Assembly (NCBI RefSeq): GCF_000720725.1
Contig: NZ_JOCQ01000034.1
Span: 1 to 64,000 of the forward strand
Source of the DNA: Streptomyces rimosus subsp. rimosus
GTDB lineage: Bacteria; Actinomycetota; Actinomycetes; Streptomycetales; Streptomycetaceae
Length of the DNA stretch: 64,000 nucleotides
Direction of reading: 5' to 3'
A program made the position numbers and the translations under genes. Below, piece after piece: positions 23,247 through 33,034 of the stretch. How positions within the stretch are numbered: the first letter of the stretch is position 1; the number at the start of each line of letters is the position of its first letter. The notes beneath the pieces are model-generated. The model was not told the DNA's origin. It did not search any database and worked only from the letters and a program-made list of their open reading frames with translations.

Positions 23247-25082
23247 CTACCGGGGCGGCGGCGGTACGGCCGGTACCGGGAGCAGCGGGAGCCGCAGGGC
23301 CGCGAACGCTTCCTCGGGGACGGCCGGCCGGCGCGGTGCCACCGCGGACAGCCGCCGGTACGGGCGGCCCGGCGCGGGGCGGGTGTCCTCCTCGCCCTTG
23401 TTCGGCCAGAAGGACATGGCGCGTTCGGCCTGTGCGGTGATGGTCAGCGACGGGTTGACGCCGAGGTTCGCGGAGACCGCGGAGCCGTCCACCACCGAGA
23501 TGCCGGGGTGCCCGTACAGGCGGTGGTACGGGTCGATCACACCGTGGTCCGCGTCCGCGCCGATCGGGCAGCCGCCCAGGAAGTGCGCGGTCAGCGGGGT
23601 GCCCATCAGCTCGCCGACGTTGCTGCCCGCGAAGCCGTTGATCTCCTGGGCGAGCAGGGTGGCGGCCTCGGTGGCCTCCGGTATCTGCTGCGGGTTGGGG
23701 GCGCCGTGGCCCTGGCGGGCGGTGAGCAGGCCCTTTCCGAGGCCGCCCGGTTTGCGGTACGTGGTCAGCGAGTTGTCCAGGGACTGCATGACCAGGCCGA
23801 TGATGGTGCGTTCGGACCAGCGGCGGTTGGAGAGTGAGCGCAGCAGCAGGAGCGGGTGGCGGGCGCAGTTGGCCGCCCAGGCGAGGGCGCGGGGCGCGCG
23901 CTTGGAGATCGGGACCTGGAGGACGGACAGGCTGCCCATCGCGTTGGAGCCCTTGCCGTAGCGCACCGGCTCGATGTGGGTGTCGGCGTTGGGGTGGACG
24001 GACGAGGTGATGGCGACGCCGCGGGTGAAGTCGGCCTTCGGGGCGCCGTGCGCCTTGCGGTAGCGGCGGTCGTCGGTCTGCGCGCCCACCAGCGCCTCGG
24101 AGTTGGTGCGGGTCAGCTCGCCGAGCCGGGCGGATATGTGCGGCAGCAGGCCGCTGTCCTTCATCTTGTGCAGCAGGGTCTGGGTGCCGTAGGTGCCGGC
24201 GGCGACGATCACCCGCCGGGCCGTGAAGGTGCGGCCCCGGCCCTTGCGCTTGTCGTCGGTGGGCAGCGTGCCGACGGCGAAGCCGCCGCGGGAATCCTCG
24301 GTGACGGTCACGACGGAGGTCATCGGATGGATGACGGCGCCCGCCCGCTCGGCGAGGTGGAGGTAGTTCTCGGTGAGGGTGTTCTTGGCGCCGTGCCGGC
24401 AGCCGGTCATGCACTCGCCGCATTCGGTGCAGGCCCGGCGGGCGGGTCCGGCGCCGCCGAAGTACGGGTCGGGGACCTCGGCGCCGGGTGTGGCCTTCGC
24501 CGTGCCGTCGGAGTCCTCGCCGTCCCCGAAGAAGACGCCGACCGGCGCCAGGTGGAAGGTGTCGCCGACGCCCATCTTCTCGGCGGCGGCCTTCAGGTGG
24601 ACGTCCGAGGGGGTCATGGTCGGGTTCAGGCGTACGCCGAGCATGCGCCGCGCCTGGTCGTAGTACGGCTTGAGCTCGTCCTGCCAGTCGGTGATGTGCC
24701 CCCACTGCCGGTCCTCGAAGAACCGTTTCGGCGGTACGTAGAGGGTGTTGGCGTAGTTGAGCGAGCCACCGCCGACCCCGGCGCCGGCCAGGACCATGAC
24801 GTTGCCGAGCAGGTGGACACGCTGGATGCCGTAGCAGCCGAGGGCGGGCGCCCACAGGTAGTTCTTCAGGTCCCACGAATTCTTCGGCAGGGTGGCGCGG
24901 GTGAAGCGGCGCCCGGCCTCCAGGACGCCGACGCGGTAGCCCTTCTCGGTCAGGCGGAGCGCGGAGACGGAGCCGCCGAAGCCGGAGCCGATGACGAGGA
25001 CGTCGTAGTCGTGGCCGTCCTCCCCGGCCGACTCGGCCGCATCGCGCTGGTTCCGGGCAGGGTTGTCCTGGGGCACTGGCAC
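23247..25082 (-). CDS. GMC-type FAD oxidoreductase (cholesterol oxidase-like)
   Basis: 611 aa (GTG start; the GTG two codons later at 25076 has better-spaced GAGGGA). FAD-binding Rossmann motif DVLVIGSGFGGSVSALRL at residue 28, and the GMC C-terminal signature HPGISVVDGSAVSANLG with active-site region LGGCPIGADADHGVID. A cysteine cluster, CTECGECMTGC, sits near residue 210, a feature of this long subgroup and suggestive of an iron-sulfur or structural metal site. It probably oxidises a sterol or other alcohol. The aldehyde dehydrogenase gene ends 33 nt upstream in the same direction, so the pair may process an alcohol to an acid. Confidence 0.85.
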   Translation of the reverse strand: MPVPQDNPARNQRDAAESAGEDGHDYDVLVIGSGFGGSVSALRLTEKGYRVGVLEAGRRFTRATLPKNSWDLKNYLWAPALGCYGIQRVHLLGNVMVLAGAGVGGGSLNYANTLYVPPKRFFEDRQWGHITDWQDELKPYYDQARRMLGVRLNPTMTPSDVHLKAAAEKMGVGDTFHLAPVGVFFGDGEDSDGTAKATPGAEVPDPYFGGAGPARRACTECGECMTGCRHGAKNTLTENYLHLAERAGAVIHPMTSVVTVTEDSRGGFAVGTLPTDDKRKGRGRTFTARRVIVAAGTYGTQTLLHKMKDSGLLPHISARLGELTRTNSEALVGAQTDDRRYRKAHGAPKADFTRGVAITSSVHPNADTHIEPVRYGKGSNAMGSLSVLQVPISKRAPRALAWAANCARHPLLLLRSLSNRRWSERTIIGLVMQSLDNSLTTYRKPGGLGKGLLTARQGHGAPNPQQIPEATEAATLLAQEINGFAGSNVGELMGTPLTAHFLGGCPIGADADHGVIDPYHRLYGHPGISVVDGSAVSANLGVNPSLTITAQAERAMSFWPNKGEEDTRPAPGRPYRRLSAVAPRRPAVPEEAFAALRLPLLPVPAVPPPPR

Positions 25083-25115
25083 TCCCTCGGTCTCGGCGGG
25101 CTGTCGGCCCGGCTC

Positions 25116-26771
25116 TCAGCGCAGGCGGAACGCCTTCATCGCGCGCAGGCTGCGGGTCATGAACGCGGCGTACTTCTCGTCGTCCATGCCGAACGACGGG
25201 GCGAGCGGCATCAGGCGCTGGTGGGCGACGGTCTGCGCCTCGGTGTACTTGAGGATGCCCTCGGAGCCGTGACGGCGGCCGAGGCCGGAGTCGCCCATGC
25301 CACCCATCGGGGACTGGACGCTGCCGTAGCCCGCGGCGTACGCCTCGTTGACGTTGACCGTGCCGGTGCGCAGGCGCGCGGCGACGGCCCGGCCGCGGCG
25401 GCCGTCCTGGGTCCAGACGCTGGAGTTCAGGCCGTACGGGGTGGCGTTGGCGCGGGCGACCGCCTCGTCCTCGTCACGGAAGCGGTAGACCGAGACGACC
25501 GGGCCAAAGGTTTCTTCCTCGCACACGGCCATCGGGGGCTCGACGCCGTCGAGGATGGTGGGCTCGTAGAACAGCGGGCCGATGTCGGGGCGGTGGCGGC
25601 CCCCGGCGACGAGCTTGGCGCCCTTGGCGACGGCCTCGTCGACGTGCCGGGTGACGATTTCCAGCTGGCGCTCGCCGACCAGCGAGCCCATGTCCGCGCC
25701 GTAGGCGAGGGCGTTGCCCAGGCGCAGGGCCTTCGTGCGGGCGGCGAAGCGCTCCACGAAGGCGTCGGCCATGGACTCGTGGACGTACAGCCGCTCTATG
25801 GAGATGCACAGCTGGCCCGCGGAGGAGAAGCAGCCGCGCACGGCGCCCGCCGCTGCCTTGTCCACGTCGGCGTCGTGCAGCACCAGCATGGCGTTCTTGC
25901 CGCCGAGTTCGAGGGAGACGCCGACCAGGCGGGCGGCGGCGCCCTGGGCGACCTCGCGGCCGGTGCGGGTGGAGCCGGTGAAGGAGACGTAGTCGGCGTG
26001 CTTGACGACCTCGGGGCCGATGACGGGCCCGTCGCCGAGGACGACCTGCCAGACCTCCGGCGGCAGCCCGGCCTCGACGAGCTGTTCGCGGGCCCACAGG
26101 GCGGTCAGCGCGGTCTCGGTGTCGGGCTTCATGACGACGGCGTTGCCTGCGGCGAAGGCGGGCAGCGCGTCGCCGACGGACAGCTCGAAGGGGTAGTTCC
26201 AGGGGGCTATCTGCCCTATGACGCCGCGGGGGTGGCGCAGTTCGGTGACCTTGGTCAGGGTCGGTACGACGCCGGTGTGGCCGCGGGGGCGCAGGTACGC
26301 GGGGGCCTTGCGGCCGTAGTGGCGGGCGGCGACGGCGACGGCCTGGATCTCCTCGTGGGCGTGCAGCCGGGCCTTGCCGGTCTCCAGCTGGATCAGGTCC
26401 AGCACCTCGGCCTGGCGGCGCAGGACGAGGTCGTGGAAGCGCAGCAGGACGGCCGCGCGCTGCCGTACGGGAACCTCGGCCCAGGCACGCTGGGCGGCGC
26501 GGGCGCGCTCGAAGGCGGTCGCCACGTCCTCGGGGGTGGACTCCGGCAGGTCCGCCAGCTTCTCGCCGGTGAAGGGCGTGTGGTTGGCGGTACGGCCGCT
26601 GCCGATGACGCCGCGGGTGAGGCGGGCCGCCAGATGCGGCGTGACCACGTCGGCGGCGGTACGGGTGCCGGCAGCGGCGCGGGCGACGGGGTTGCCGCCC
26701 GCGGGAGCCTCGGCGGGGGCGTGGCCGGCGGGTGCGGAGGTGCGGGTTCCGGTGTCCTGCGAGTCCGTCAT
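25116..26771 (-). CDS. Succinate-semialdehyde dehydrogenase (NADP-type ALDH)
   Basis: 551 aa. ALDH superfamily: Rossmann and substrate region QIAPWNYPFELSVGDALPA, FTGSTRTGREVAQ, catalytic Glu in SLELGGKNAML and catalytic Cys in SAGQLCISIERLY, and EEETFGPVVSVY. The sequence resembles the GabD2-type branch of actinomycetes, which oxidises succinic semialdehyde to succinate. About 45 poorly conserved N-terminal residues precede the fold, and no good ribosome site marks the start. It is cotranscribed with the GMC oxidoreductase. Confidence 0.85.
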   Translation of the reverse strand: MTDSQDTGTRTSAPAGHAPAEAPAGGNPVARAAAGTRTAADVVTPHLAARLTRGVIGSGRTANHTPFTGEKLADLPESTPEDVATAFERARAAQRAWAEVPVRQRAAVLLRFHDLVLRRQAEVLDLIQLETGKARLHAHEEIQAVAVAARHYGRKAPAYLRPRGHTGVVPTLTKVTELRHPRGVIGQIAPWNYPFELSVGDALPAFAAGNAVVMKPDTETALTALWAREQLVEAGLPPEVWQVVLGDGPVIGPEVVKHADYVSFTGSTRTGREVAQGAAARLVGVSLELGGKNAMLVLHDADVDKAAAGAVRGCFSSAGQLCISIERLYVHESMADAFVERFAARTKALRLGNALAYGADMGSLVGERQLEIVTRHVDEAVAKGAKLVAGGRHRPDIGPLFYEPTILDGVEPPMAVCEEETFGPVVSVYRFRDEDEAVARANATPYGLNSSVWTQDGRRGRAVAARLRTGTVNVNEAYAAGYGSVQSPMGGMGDSGLGRRHGSEGILKYTEAQTVAHQRLMPLAPSFGMDDEKYAAFMTRSLRAMKAFRLR

Positions 26772-26936
26772 GCGGGCGAGCGTATGCCGCGCCGGACGCT
26801 TTGGGTACCCACCGGTAACGAGTTTTCACGCGGTACGCACAATCGCGCCAGTAATTGCTGGCCACGAGGGGGCTGTCCTGCGGGATTGCGGGGCGGGACG
26901 GCTCGGGCGACCGGTGTCCGGACCGCCCGGCCGCTC

Positions 26937-28583
26937 TCAGAGTCCCTGGATCCTCAGGAACTTCACCACGTTCGTGAACAGCTCGTCGCCGTCCTCGCGG
27001 GCCGCGCCCTTGGCGGGCATGGTCACCGTCAGGACCCAGGCCGACTTCTTCTTCCGGTCGACGTAGAGCTGCTGGAGGCGGCGGGAGCGGATGGAGTCCT
27101 CGCTCGGGCTGTAGGGCAGGTAGTCGGTGTCGATGCGCATCGCCGCCTGGTCCTGCTGCGTCGAAGCGGACGCCGAGCTGTGCACGCCGGACATCTCCGT
27201 ACCGTTCTCGCCGCCCTTCTTGTAGTGGTCGACCAGGCCCTGGGCCTCGTCCTCCAGGCTGCCGATCTCCTCGTGCTCCAGCGCGAGTTCGACCTTGAAG
27301 ACACCGCTGGGATCGGCGAAGCTCACGTACGACTCGTCGGACTTGACGGTGCGCTTGTAGTCGTCGGGCACCGCCAGCGACGCCCGGACCACCTCGCCCT
27401 CCGGGCGGACCACCCAGCCCTCGGGGATCTCGTCACCGGCGAACGGGTTGGCGAAGGCGAGCAGTACGGCCACCACCACGGCCAGCACACCTACGCCCAG
27501 CCCGGCCTGGGCCTTGCGGTTCCGCTGAAGAATGGGCGGGACCAGCGCGCTGCCGCCCGTCGTCGGGTAACCGCGTACCTGCCCGGCGGTCGGCTGCGGC
27601 GGCCGGGCCACCGACTCCAGCGCCTGCCTGACCTCGGCGGCGCCGGGCCGGGCCGACGGCTCCTTGCGCAGCAGCTGCATGATCACCGCGCCCAGCGCGC
27701 CGGAGCCGCGGGCCGGGGTCTGCGGCTCCGCGGAGAGCACGGCCTGGAGGGTCGCCGGGGTGTTGGTGCGGCGGAACGGGGACATGCCCTCGACGGCCGC
27801 GTACAGCACGACGCCCAGCGACCACAGGTCGGACTCCGGGCCGGGGTGCTGCCCCAGCACCCGTTCCGGCGCGGTGAACTCGGGCGATCCGACGAACGCG
27901 CCGGTCTCGGTCAGGCCCTGCTCGCCCTCGACCTGCGCGATGCCGAAGTCGGTGAGCACCACCCGGTCGTGCCGGCCGAGCAGCACGTTGTCCGGCTTGA
28001 CGTCGCGGTGCAGCACCCCCGCGTCGTGGGCCGCGGTCAGCGCGCCGAGGACGGCGAGGCCGATCCGGGCCGCCTCGCGCGGGGCGAGGGTGCCCTCCTT
28101 GAGGCGGTCGCCGAGCGACTGGCCCCGTACCAGCTCCATGACGATCCACGGGCGGCCGTCCTCGACCACCACGTCGTGCACGGAGACCACCGACGGGTGG
28201 TCGATACGGGCGGCGGCCCGTGCCTCGCGCTGCATGCGCTGGTAGACCGTGCGCTTCTGCCGCTCCGGGAGGTGGTCCGGGACGCGCGGCTCCTTCACGG
28301 CGACATCGCGGTCCACGATCTCGTCGCGGGCGGTCCAGACCGTACCCATGCCGCCGTGGCCGAGCCGGGAGCGCAGGCGGTAGCGGCCGCCGAGGAGACG
28401 GCCGAGCTGCGGGTCGTCGGGGTCCACGGGCACCGGGCGTGCCGCGTCCGGGGCGGCGGCCCGGGTCGGCGTGTACGAGTCCCGTGCGGGCGCGGGGCTG
28501 TCCGGGGCGGGCTGCGCCGGCGGCCGGAGCCCGTAGCTGGTGGGCTCGTCCGCGTGTCCCCCGTGTCCCCCGTGTTGCGTCAT
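26937..28583 (-). CDS. Membrane Ser/Thr protein kinase
   Basis: 548 aa from the ATG at 28583 (GGGGG just upstream). His/Pro-rich N-terminus, then the kinase domain from residue 65: GHGGMG, VAVKEP, LHRDVKPDNVLL, TDFGIA, FTAPERV. After a linker comes one membrane helix (LGVGVLAVVVAVLLAFA) and an extracellular domain of about 155 residues (GWVVRPEGEVVRASLAVPDDY). No PASTA repeats. The extracellular region resembles that of the kinase at 7.4-9.3 kb. The kinase gene upstream (28622-29983) ends 38 nt before this start, so they form an operon. Confidence 0.9.
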   Translation of the reverse strand: MTQHGGHGGHADEPTSYGLRPPAQPAPDSPAPARDSYTPTRAAAPDAARPVPVDPDDPQLGRLLGGRYRLRSRLGHGGMGTVWTARDEIVDRDVAVKEPRVPDHLPERQKRTVYQRMQREARAAARIDHPSVVSVHDVVVEDGRPWIVMELVRGQSLGDRLKEGTLAPREAARIGLAVLGALTAAHDAGVLHRDVKPDNVLLGRHDRVVLTDFGIAQVEGEQGLTETGAFVGSPEFTAPERVLGQHPGPESDLWSLGVVLYAAVEGMSPFRRTNTPATLQAVLSAEPQTPARGSGALGAVIMQLLRKEPSARPGAAEVRQALESVARPPQPTAGQVRGYPTTGGSALVPPILQRNRKAQAGLGVGVLAVVVAVLLAFANPFAGDEIPEGWVVRPEGEVVRASLAVPDDYKRTVKSDESYVSFADPSGVFKVELALEHEEIGSLEDEAQGLVDHYKKGGENGTEMSGVHSSASASTQQDQAAMRIDTDYLPYSPSEDSIRSRRLQQLYVDRKKKSAWVLTVTMPAKGAAREDGDELFTNVVKFLRIQGL

Positions 28584-28621
28584 GCCCCCATCATTACTTG
28601 CCGGGGAGGGACGGCCTCCAC

Positions 28622-29983
28622 TCAGGTCCGCGGCGGTACGGCCTTGTGACACTCCCCCGGCACCACACCCGCGCAGAACGGGACCAGCCGCCCGGACCGG
28701 CCGCCATCCGGGGAAAAGCGCGACTCCGGAGTCGAGGCGGGCGAGGTGGAGGAGGTGGTGGTGGAGGTGGAAGAGGCGGACGAAGGAGACGTACGGGATG
28801 CGCCCGAACGTTCCTGCGAGGGGCGCGACCGGGTAGGTGCGGGGTCGCCGTCCTTCCCGTCCCCGCCCCTGGAGACCAGCACCGCGATGCCGAGGCCCAT
28901 GCCCGCCAGCACACACACGGCCACACCCACGATGAGCGCGGTGCGTGCGCGTCCGGTGCGCGGGCGGGCCGCGGCGGCGAGCGCGCGGTCCGCTATGGCT
29001 TCCGGTATGGGGACGCCGTGCGTACGGCCCGGTATGGGGACGCCAGGGGTCCGGTCCGGCTCGTGGGCGGGCGCCGGGTGTTCGGTGGCGGGTGGCGCAG
29101 GAGGCGGTGTCTCGGGGGCGCGGCCCGACTGGAGGTAGCCGCGCAGCAGGCGTTCGGTGGCGGTGACGTCCAGGCGCCGGGCCGGATCGCGTTCCAGGAG
29201 GCCGCGGACGACGGCCAGGAGGGGGCGGGCCGGTTCGGGCAGTTCGATCTCGTCGTCCACGACCGCGCTCAGCACGCCGCCCAGCGAATCCCGGTGGAAC
29301 GGCGTCTCCCCGCTGAGCGCCGCGCACAGCAGCACGCCCACCGACCACAGGTCCGCGGCCGGTCCGGCGGGGCCGCCGGCCATCCGCTCGGGCGCGGTGT
29401 ACTCGGGCGAGCCGACGAAGCCGCCGGACTCGGTCAGCGTCGTACTGCCGGCGACCTTGGCGACCCCGAAGTCGGTGAGGACGACCCGGCCGGTGCCCTC
29501 CTCCAGCAGGACGTTGGCGGGCTTGATGTCGCGGTGCAGCACGCCGAGCGCGTGGGAGGCCCTGAGGGCGCCCAGCAGGGCGAGGCCGATGCGGGCCGCT
29601 TCGCGGGGCGCGAGCGGCCCGCCGCCGATGAGCCGGTCGGCCAGGGACCGGCCGTCGACCAGTTCCATGACGATCCAGGCGCGGCCGTCCTGTTCGACGA
29701 CGTCGTGCACGACGTTCACGTTCGGGTGCCTGATCCGTGCGAGGGTGCGGGCCTCGCGCACCGCCCGGTCCCGCTGGGCCGCGGCGTCGCTCCTGCCGGT
29801 CCCGCCGCCCTGATCGCTCAGGCCGTCGGTCTCCTCGTACACGTGCAGGACCTTCACCGCGACCTGGCGCCCCAGCAGTTCGTCGGTGGCGCGCCAGACC
29901 GTGCCCATGCCGCCGTGGCCGAGCCGTTCGCCCAGGCGGTAGCGGCCGGCGATGAGCCGGCCCTCGCCCCCGAAGCTCCCCAT
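28622..29983 (-). CDS. Membrane Ser/Thr protein kinase
   Basis: 453 aa from the ATG at 29983. Kinase domain at residues 9-270: GHGGMG, VAVKVL, LHRDIKPANVLL, TDFGVA, YTAPERM. A repeat-bearing linker (GVPIPGRTHGVPIPE) precedes a membrane helix (TALIVGVAVCVLAGMGLG). The external tail is Ser/Thr-rich (TSPSSASSTSTTTSSTS) and ends in a short segment with two Cys (PFCAGVVPGECHKA). It lacks the large external domain of its neighbours. First gene of a two-kinase operon. Confidence 0.9.
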   Translation of the reverse strand: MGSFGGEGRLIAGRYRLGERLGHGGMGTVWRATDELLGRQVAVKVLHVYEETDGLSDQGGGTGRSDAAAQRDRAVREARTLARIRHPNVNVVHDVVEQDGRAWIVMELVDGRSLADRLIGGGPLAPREAARIGLALLGALRASHALGVLHRDIKPANVLLEEGTGRVVLTDFGVAKVAGSTTLTESGGFVGSPEYTAPERMAGGPAGPAADLWSVGVLLCAALSGETPFHRDSLGGVLSAVVDDEIELPEPARPLLAVVRGLLERDPARRLDVTATERLLRGYLQSGRAPETPPPAPPATEHPAPAHEPDRTPGVPIPGRTHGVPIPEAIADRALAAAARPRTGRARTALIVGVAVCVLAGMGLGIAVLVSRGGDGKDGDPAPTRSRPSQERSGASRTSPSSASSTSTTTSSTSPASTPESRFSPDGGRSGRLVPFCAGVVPGECHKAVPPRT

Positions 29984-30312
29984 GAAGTCATCTTGCCCCA
30001 GCTCCCGTGATCCGGCGCCGGTGCCGCGAGTGGTACGCACGGGTTGCACGGGGCGGGTGCGCACGATTGCGGCGCGCGCCCGTGGGCAGAGGGTGAGGAG
30101 CCCGGCCGTACGGAGAGCGGCCGGCGCGGCGGTGCCGGACACGGACCGTGCCTCACGACACACGGAAGGGAACCTCCGCCGCCTGTGTCGCCGTCCTTGA
30201 AACAGTGAGGCGGCAGCAGCACACGGCAGCGTAACCGGGCAGCAATCAGTGGGCAGTCGGCAGCACACGGGCCGGCGCGGGTGAGCACGGCGCGGCGGAT
30301 CGGGGGTCGGAC
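29984..30312. other. Divergent promoter region
   Basis: 329 bp between the kinase operon (minus) and a membrane protein gene (plus). GC-rich with several GGCAGC/GGCAGT short repeats around 30210-30260. I see no gene and no confident promoter motif. Confidence 0.4.
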
Positions 30313-31422
30313 ATGGTGATGCAGGACGGCGGTGCGGTGGACGTCCGGCCCGGCCCCGACCCCGGCCGGGCGGCATCCGAGCACGCGCGCGCTTACCGCA
30401 CGGCGGGGGCCGCCCTCGCCGTCTACGGAGGCGCGCTGACCGCCTGGACGGTCTACGGGATCATCCAGGGCGACGGCAGCGTCTGGGACTTCTTCGAAGG
30501 GCTCTTCAACCCGCGCGCCTCCTTCTTCATGTGGACGCTCGGGCCCGGCGAATGGGCGCTGGTCGTCGCGCTGCTGGCGGTCGCTGCCGGGGCGCTGGCA
30601 CTGCGGCGGGTGGCGCGGACGGGCGCGCTGCTGCTCGGCTGGGTGATCCTGGCCCAGTCCGCGCGCGAGATCGTCGGCCTGTGCCACGCGGGCTACCGGC
30701 AGGTGTACGCCACCGAGGCGCTCGGCGGCTGGGTGCTGGCCACCCGCACCCTGGGCCTGGTGGCGGCGCTGGTCGTGGTCGTGGCGCTGCTGCCCGCCGT
30801 CGAGCGGGCGGGCGGGGGCGCGGAGACCGCGCGCGCGGAGGCGCGCGACGGCCTCCGGCCCGCCGTGGCACAACGGTCGTGCGCCGACGCCGACTCCTGG
30901 TGGCGGCGCCGGCTCTCCCGTATCTGCGGCGTGCTCTTCCTGGGGATGGCCGCACTGCGGCTCGCCTGGACGGTGTGGGGCATGACCGAGGAGCGCATGG
31001 ACGTGGGCACGTACCTGCGCAGCGCGGTGGACGGCGCGGCCGCCGGCTCCGTCCAGCTGTCCCACTCCAGTGAGTTCACCACGCTGTCGTCGGTGGCGAT
31101 CCTGCTGGTGCTGGGCGTGCTCGCGGTCCGCGGCAACCGGGACGTGCGCGGCGCGCTCCTGGTGTTCGCCGCCGTGGAGCTGTACCTGACCGTGCGGACC
31201 GTGGTGCTGCTGACCGTCACCGGCTTCTTCGGCGGCCCGTTCGTCACCGGCGAGAGCACGCTGTCCCTGGTGATGACCGCGTACGAGCTGGCCGCCACGA
31301 CCTCCGTGGTGGTCCTGGCGACCGGCCGGTCGTTCAGTGCGTACGGTTCCTACGAGGACCGGCTCAGCGGCCCGTGTGCCGGTGGAACCCGTCGATCATG
31401 GCCTGACGGCCGGGCAGGTTGA
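30313..31422 (+). CDS. Polytopic membrane protein, unknown
   Basis: 369 aa; ATG at 30313 or 30319. About seven hydrophobic helices, including AALAVYGGALTAWTVYGII, ALVVALLAVAAGALAL, LGLVAALVVVVALLP and VAILLVLGVLAV, separated by a cytosolic loop with SWWRRRLSRICGV. No recognised domain. Its 3' end overlaps that of the convergent M64 peptidase gene by 59 nt. Confidence 0.75.
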   Translation: MVMQDGGAVDVRPGPDPGRAASEHARAYRTAGAALAVYGGALTAWTVYGIIQGDGSVWDFFEGLFNPRASFFMWTLGPGEWALVVALLAVAAGALALRRVARTGALLLGWVILAQSAREIVGLCHAGYRQVYATEALGGWVLATRTLGLVAALVVVVALLPAVERAGGGAETARAEARDGLRPAVAQRSCADADSWWRRRLSRICGVLFLGMAALRLAWTVWGMTEERMDVGTYLRSAVDGAAAGSVQLSHSSEFTTLSSVAILLVLGVLAVRGNRDVRGALLVFAAVELYLTVRTVVLLTVTGFFGGPFVTGESTLSLVMTAYELAATTSVVVLATGRSFSAYGSYEDRLSGPCAGGTRRSWPDGRAG

Positions 31423-32515
31423 ACTCCTTGCCCAGCGTGCGCATGATCGAGTCGGCAGTCGGCCGGTAGAGGCCGCGCGGGTAGTAGCCGCCGCCCTCGA
31501 AGGCGCCGACCTTGCCGCCGTCCGGCGAGTTCTGGCCCAGGTAGCGGTACCACTTCGCCTTCTTGGCCTTCATCTCCGCCACGCTCATCTTGGTGATGTT
31601 GGGCGCGCTCGGCTCGGCGCCCGTGTACGTGCCGTTGGTGTCGTAGACGTACTCGTCGGCCAGCTTGCCGAGCGAGTGCCCGGTCTCGTGGACCGCCACC
31701 TGCGCGGAGTCGGGGTGGTCGGAGGAGGCGGTGGCGATGCCGTCGTAGCCGACCGGCGACGTGATGTCGTTGTAGCCCGCGCCGCCGTACTTGCGGGAGT
31801 TGCCGAGCACGATGACCAGGTCGGCGTCCGGGGCCTTGCCCGCGTACGACTCGACCTTGCCGGTGTCCACGCACAGCAGCCGCTCGATGCCGTCGCACCA
31901 GAAGTGCGCGTCCAGCGCGGTGTCCTTGACCACGTCCTTGCCCGGGTCGCCGGAGACGCCGGACTGGTTGGAGACGGCGTCCACCGTCCACACGTTGAAC
32001 AGCTTGCGGTTCGAGGCGTACGGCTCGACCTTGGAGATCTGCGCCCACTTCGCCTTGGCGTCGGCGTGGAAGTCCTTCTGCTGGGCGAGGGTGTAGCCGT
32101 CGCCGATGAAGACGACGTCGACCTTCTTGGCGGTGGCGCCGTTACGGATGACCGAGGTCACGTCGCCGTCGGCGGCCAGCTCGGCGGCGGAGCGGGCCCG
32201 CTGGGGGCCGGCCAGGCGCTTGGGGGTGGCGACCGGCACGGTGGTGTGGCGGGGGTGGCCGTCCGGGCCGAAGTACTCGACCTGCTGGGCGCCGGAGGCC
32301 GCGGGCGGGGGCGCCGAGGCGGGCGCTGCGGAGTCCGCGGGGGAGGCCGAGGCGGTGGCGGCGAGGCCGGTGACGAGCGCGAGACCGGCCGCGGCGGCGG
32401 TCAGGCGCAGCCGCGTACGGCCGCGGCCGGCCGCCCGGGTGCGTATTCGGGCCCGTATGCCCGCGGATGCCGGAGCGTCGGAAGGGGTGGGGGAACGCCG
32501 GGGTCTGTGCTGCAC
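31364..32515 (-). CDS. Secreted M64-family metallopeptidase (IgA peptidase-like)
   Basis: 383 aa from the GTG at 32515, which follows GGAGG by 6 nt; longer in-frame starts lack a site. Signal peptide with twin basic start and hydrophobic core LRLTAAAAGLALVTGLA, ending ATASA. Peptidase M64 core: VDVVFIGDGYTLAQQ, VWTVDAVSNQSGVSGD and the zinc site HETGHSLGKLADEY, fitting HExxH with a downstream Asp. Probably an exported zinc protease. The family name comes from a clostridial IgA protease; the Streptomyces substrate is unknown. Confidence 0.88.
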   Translation of the reverse strand: MQHRPRRSPTPSDAPASAGIRARIRTRAAGRGRTRLRLTAAAAGLALVTGLAATASASPADSAAPASAPPPAASGAQQVEYFGPDGHPRHTTVPVATPKRLAGPQRARSAAELAADGDVTSVIRNGATAKKVDVVFIGDGYTLAQQKDFHADAKAKWAQISKVEPYASNRKLFNVWTVDAVSNQSGVSGDPGKDVVKDTALDAHFWCDGIERLLCVDTGKVESYAGKAPDADLVIVLGNSRKYGGAGYNDITSPVGYDGIATASSDHPDSAQVAVHETGHSLGKLADEYVYDTNGTYTGAEPSAPNITKMSVAEMKAKKAKWYRYLGQNSPDGGKVGAFEGGGYYPRGLYRPTADSIMRTLGKEFNLPGRQAMIDGFHRHTGR

Positions 32516-33034
32516 GGAAAGCCTCCGGTGAGATGCCGAGCCGTGCCCCTGAGGGCCGTGCTCCGAGGGGGGTTGAGGCCCGCGGAACGCCGTACGGACC
32601 GGCGCGCGGCGGACCGCGCACAACCTAGAGGCGGCAGTTACGGGAGGCAACGGTTGGGGGGCAAGTTGTCCCGGAGGTGAGCAAAATCCTGTCGTGGACG
32701 CCGATCCGCAGGGTGGAGAGCGGCGGTGGCCGCCGGGGCCCGGAGGCGAGTTGGCGTAGGTACGGTGACGGCCGCCGCGTGTGGGGGTCGCGGCGGCCGT
32801 CGGAGCCCGTGCCGAACGCCCGGGCCGGGCTTCCGGCGCAGGTTCTCACTGTGAGCTGCACCGCGTGGTCGGCTTGTGGCCCCCTCGGTGGTGCAGCATG
32901 AAAGGCACTCTGCCCGCGGGCGCCACCTCACGGCATCCTCCGCAGGTCGTGCACCGACCCCCGCCGTCCGGCGGGGGTGACGGCACGCGAGCGGCGGGCA
33001 GGCCCGAGGACGGCGATGCAGGAAGGGGCGGCCG
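32516..33034. other. 519-bp divergent promoter region
   Basis: Lies between the M64 peptidase and a response regulator gene. No credible gene. A perfect 9-bp hairpin, ACCCCCGCC-GTCC-GGCGGGGGT, occupies 32957-32978, 57 nt before the regulator start, where it could end upstream transcription or shape the 5' leader. Confidence 0.5.
32957..32978 (+). terminator. Perfect hairpin upstream of response regulator
   Basis: Nine-bp stem with a 4-nt loop and no T-tract. Terminator or 5'-leader element; position alone cannot decide. Confidence 0.4.

Noticed and set aside
23856..28649. Very long plus-strand frame (about 1600 codons) opposite the GMC, aldehyde dehydrogenase and kinase genes
   Set aside because: Antisense to three well-supported genes. 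Composition is Gly/Ala/Arg/Val-rich without domains; long antisense frames are expected at this GC content.
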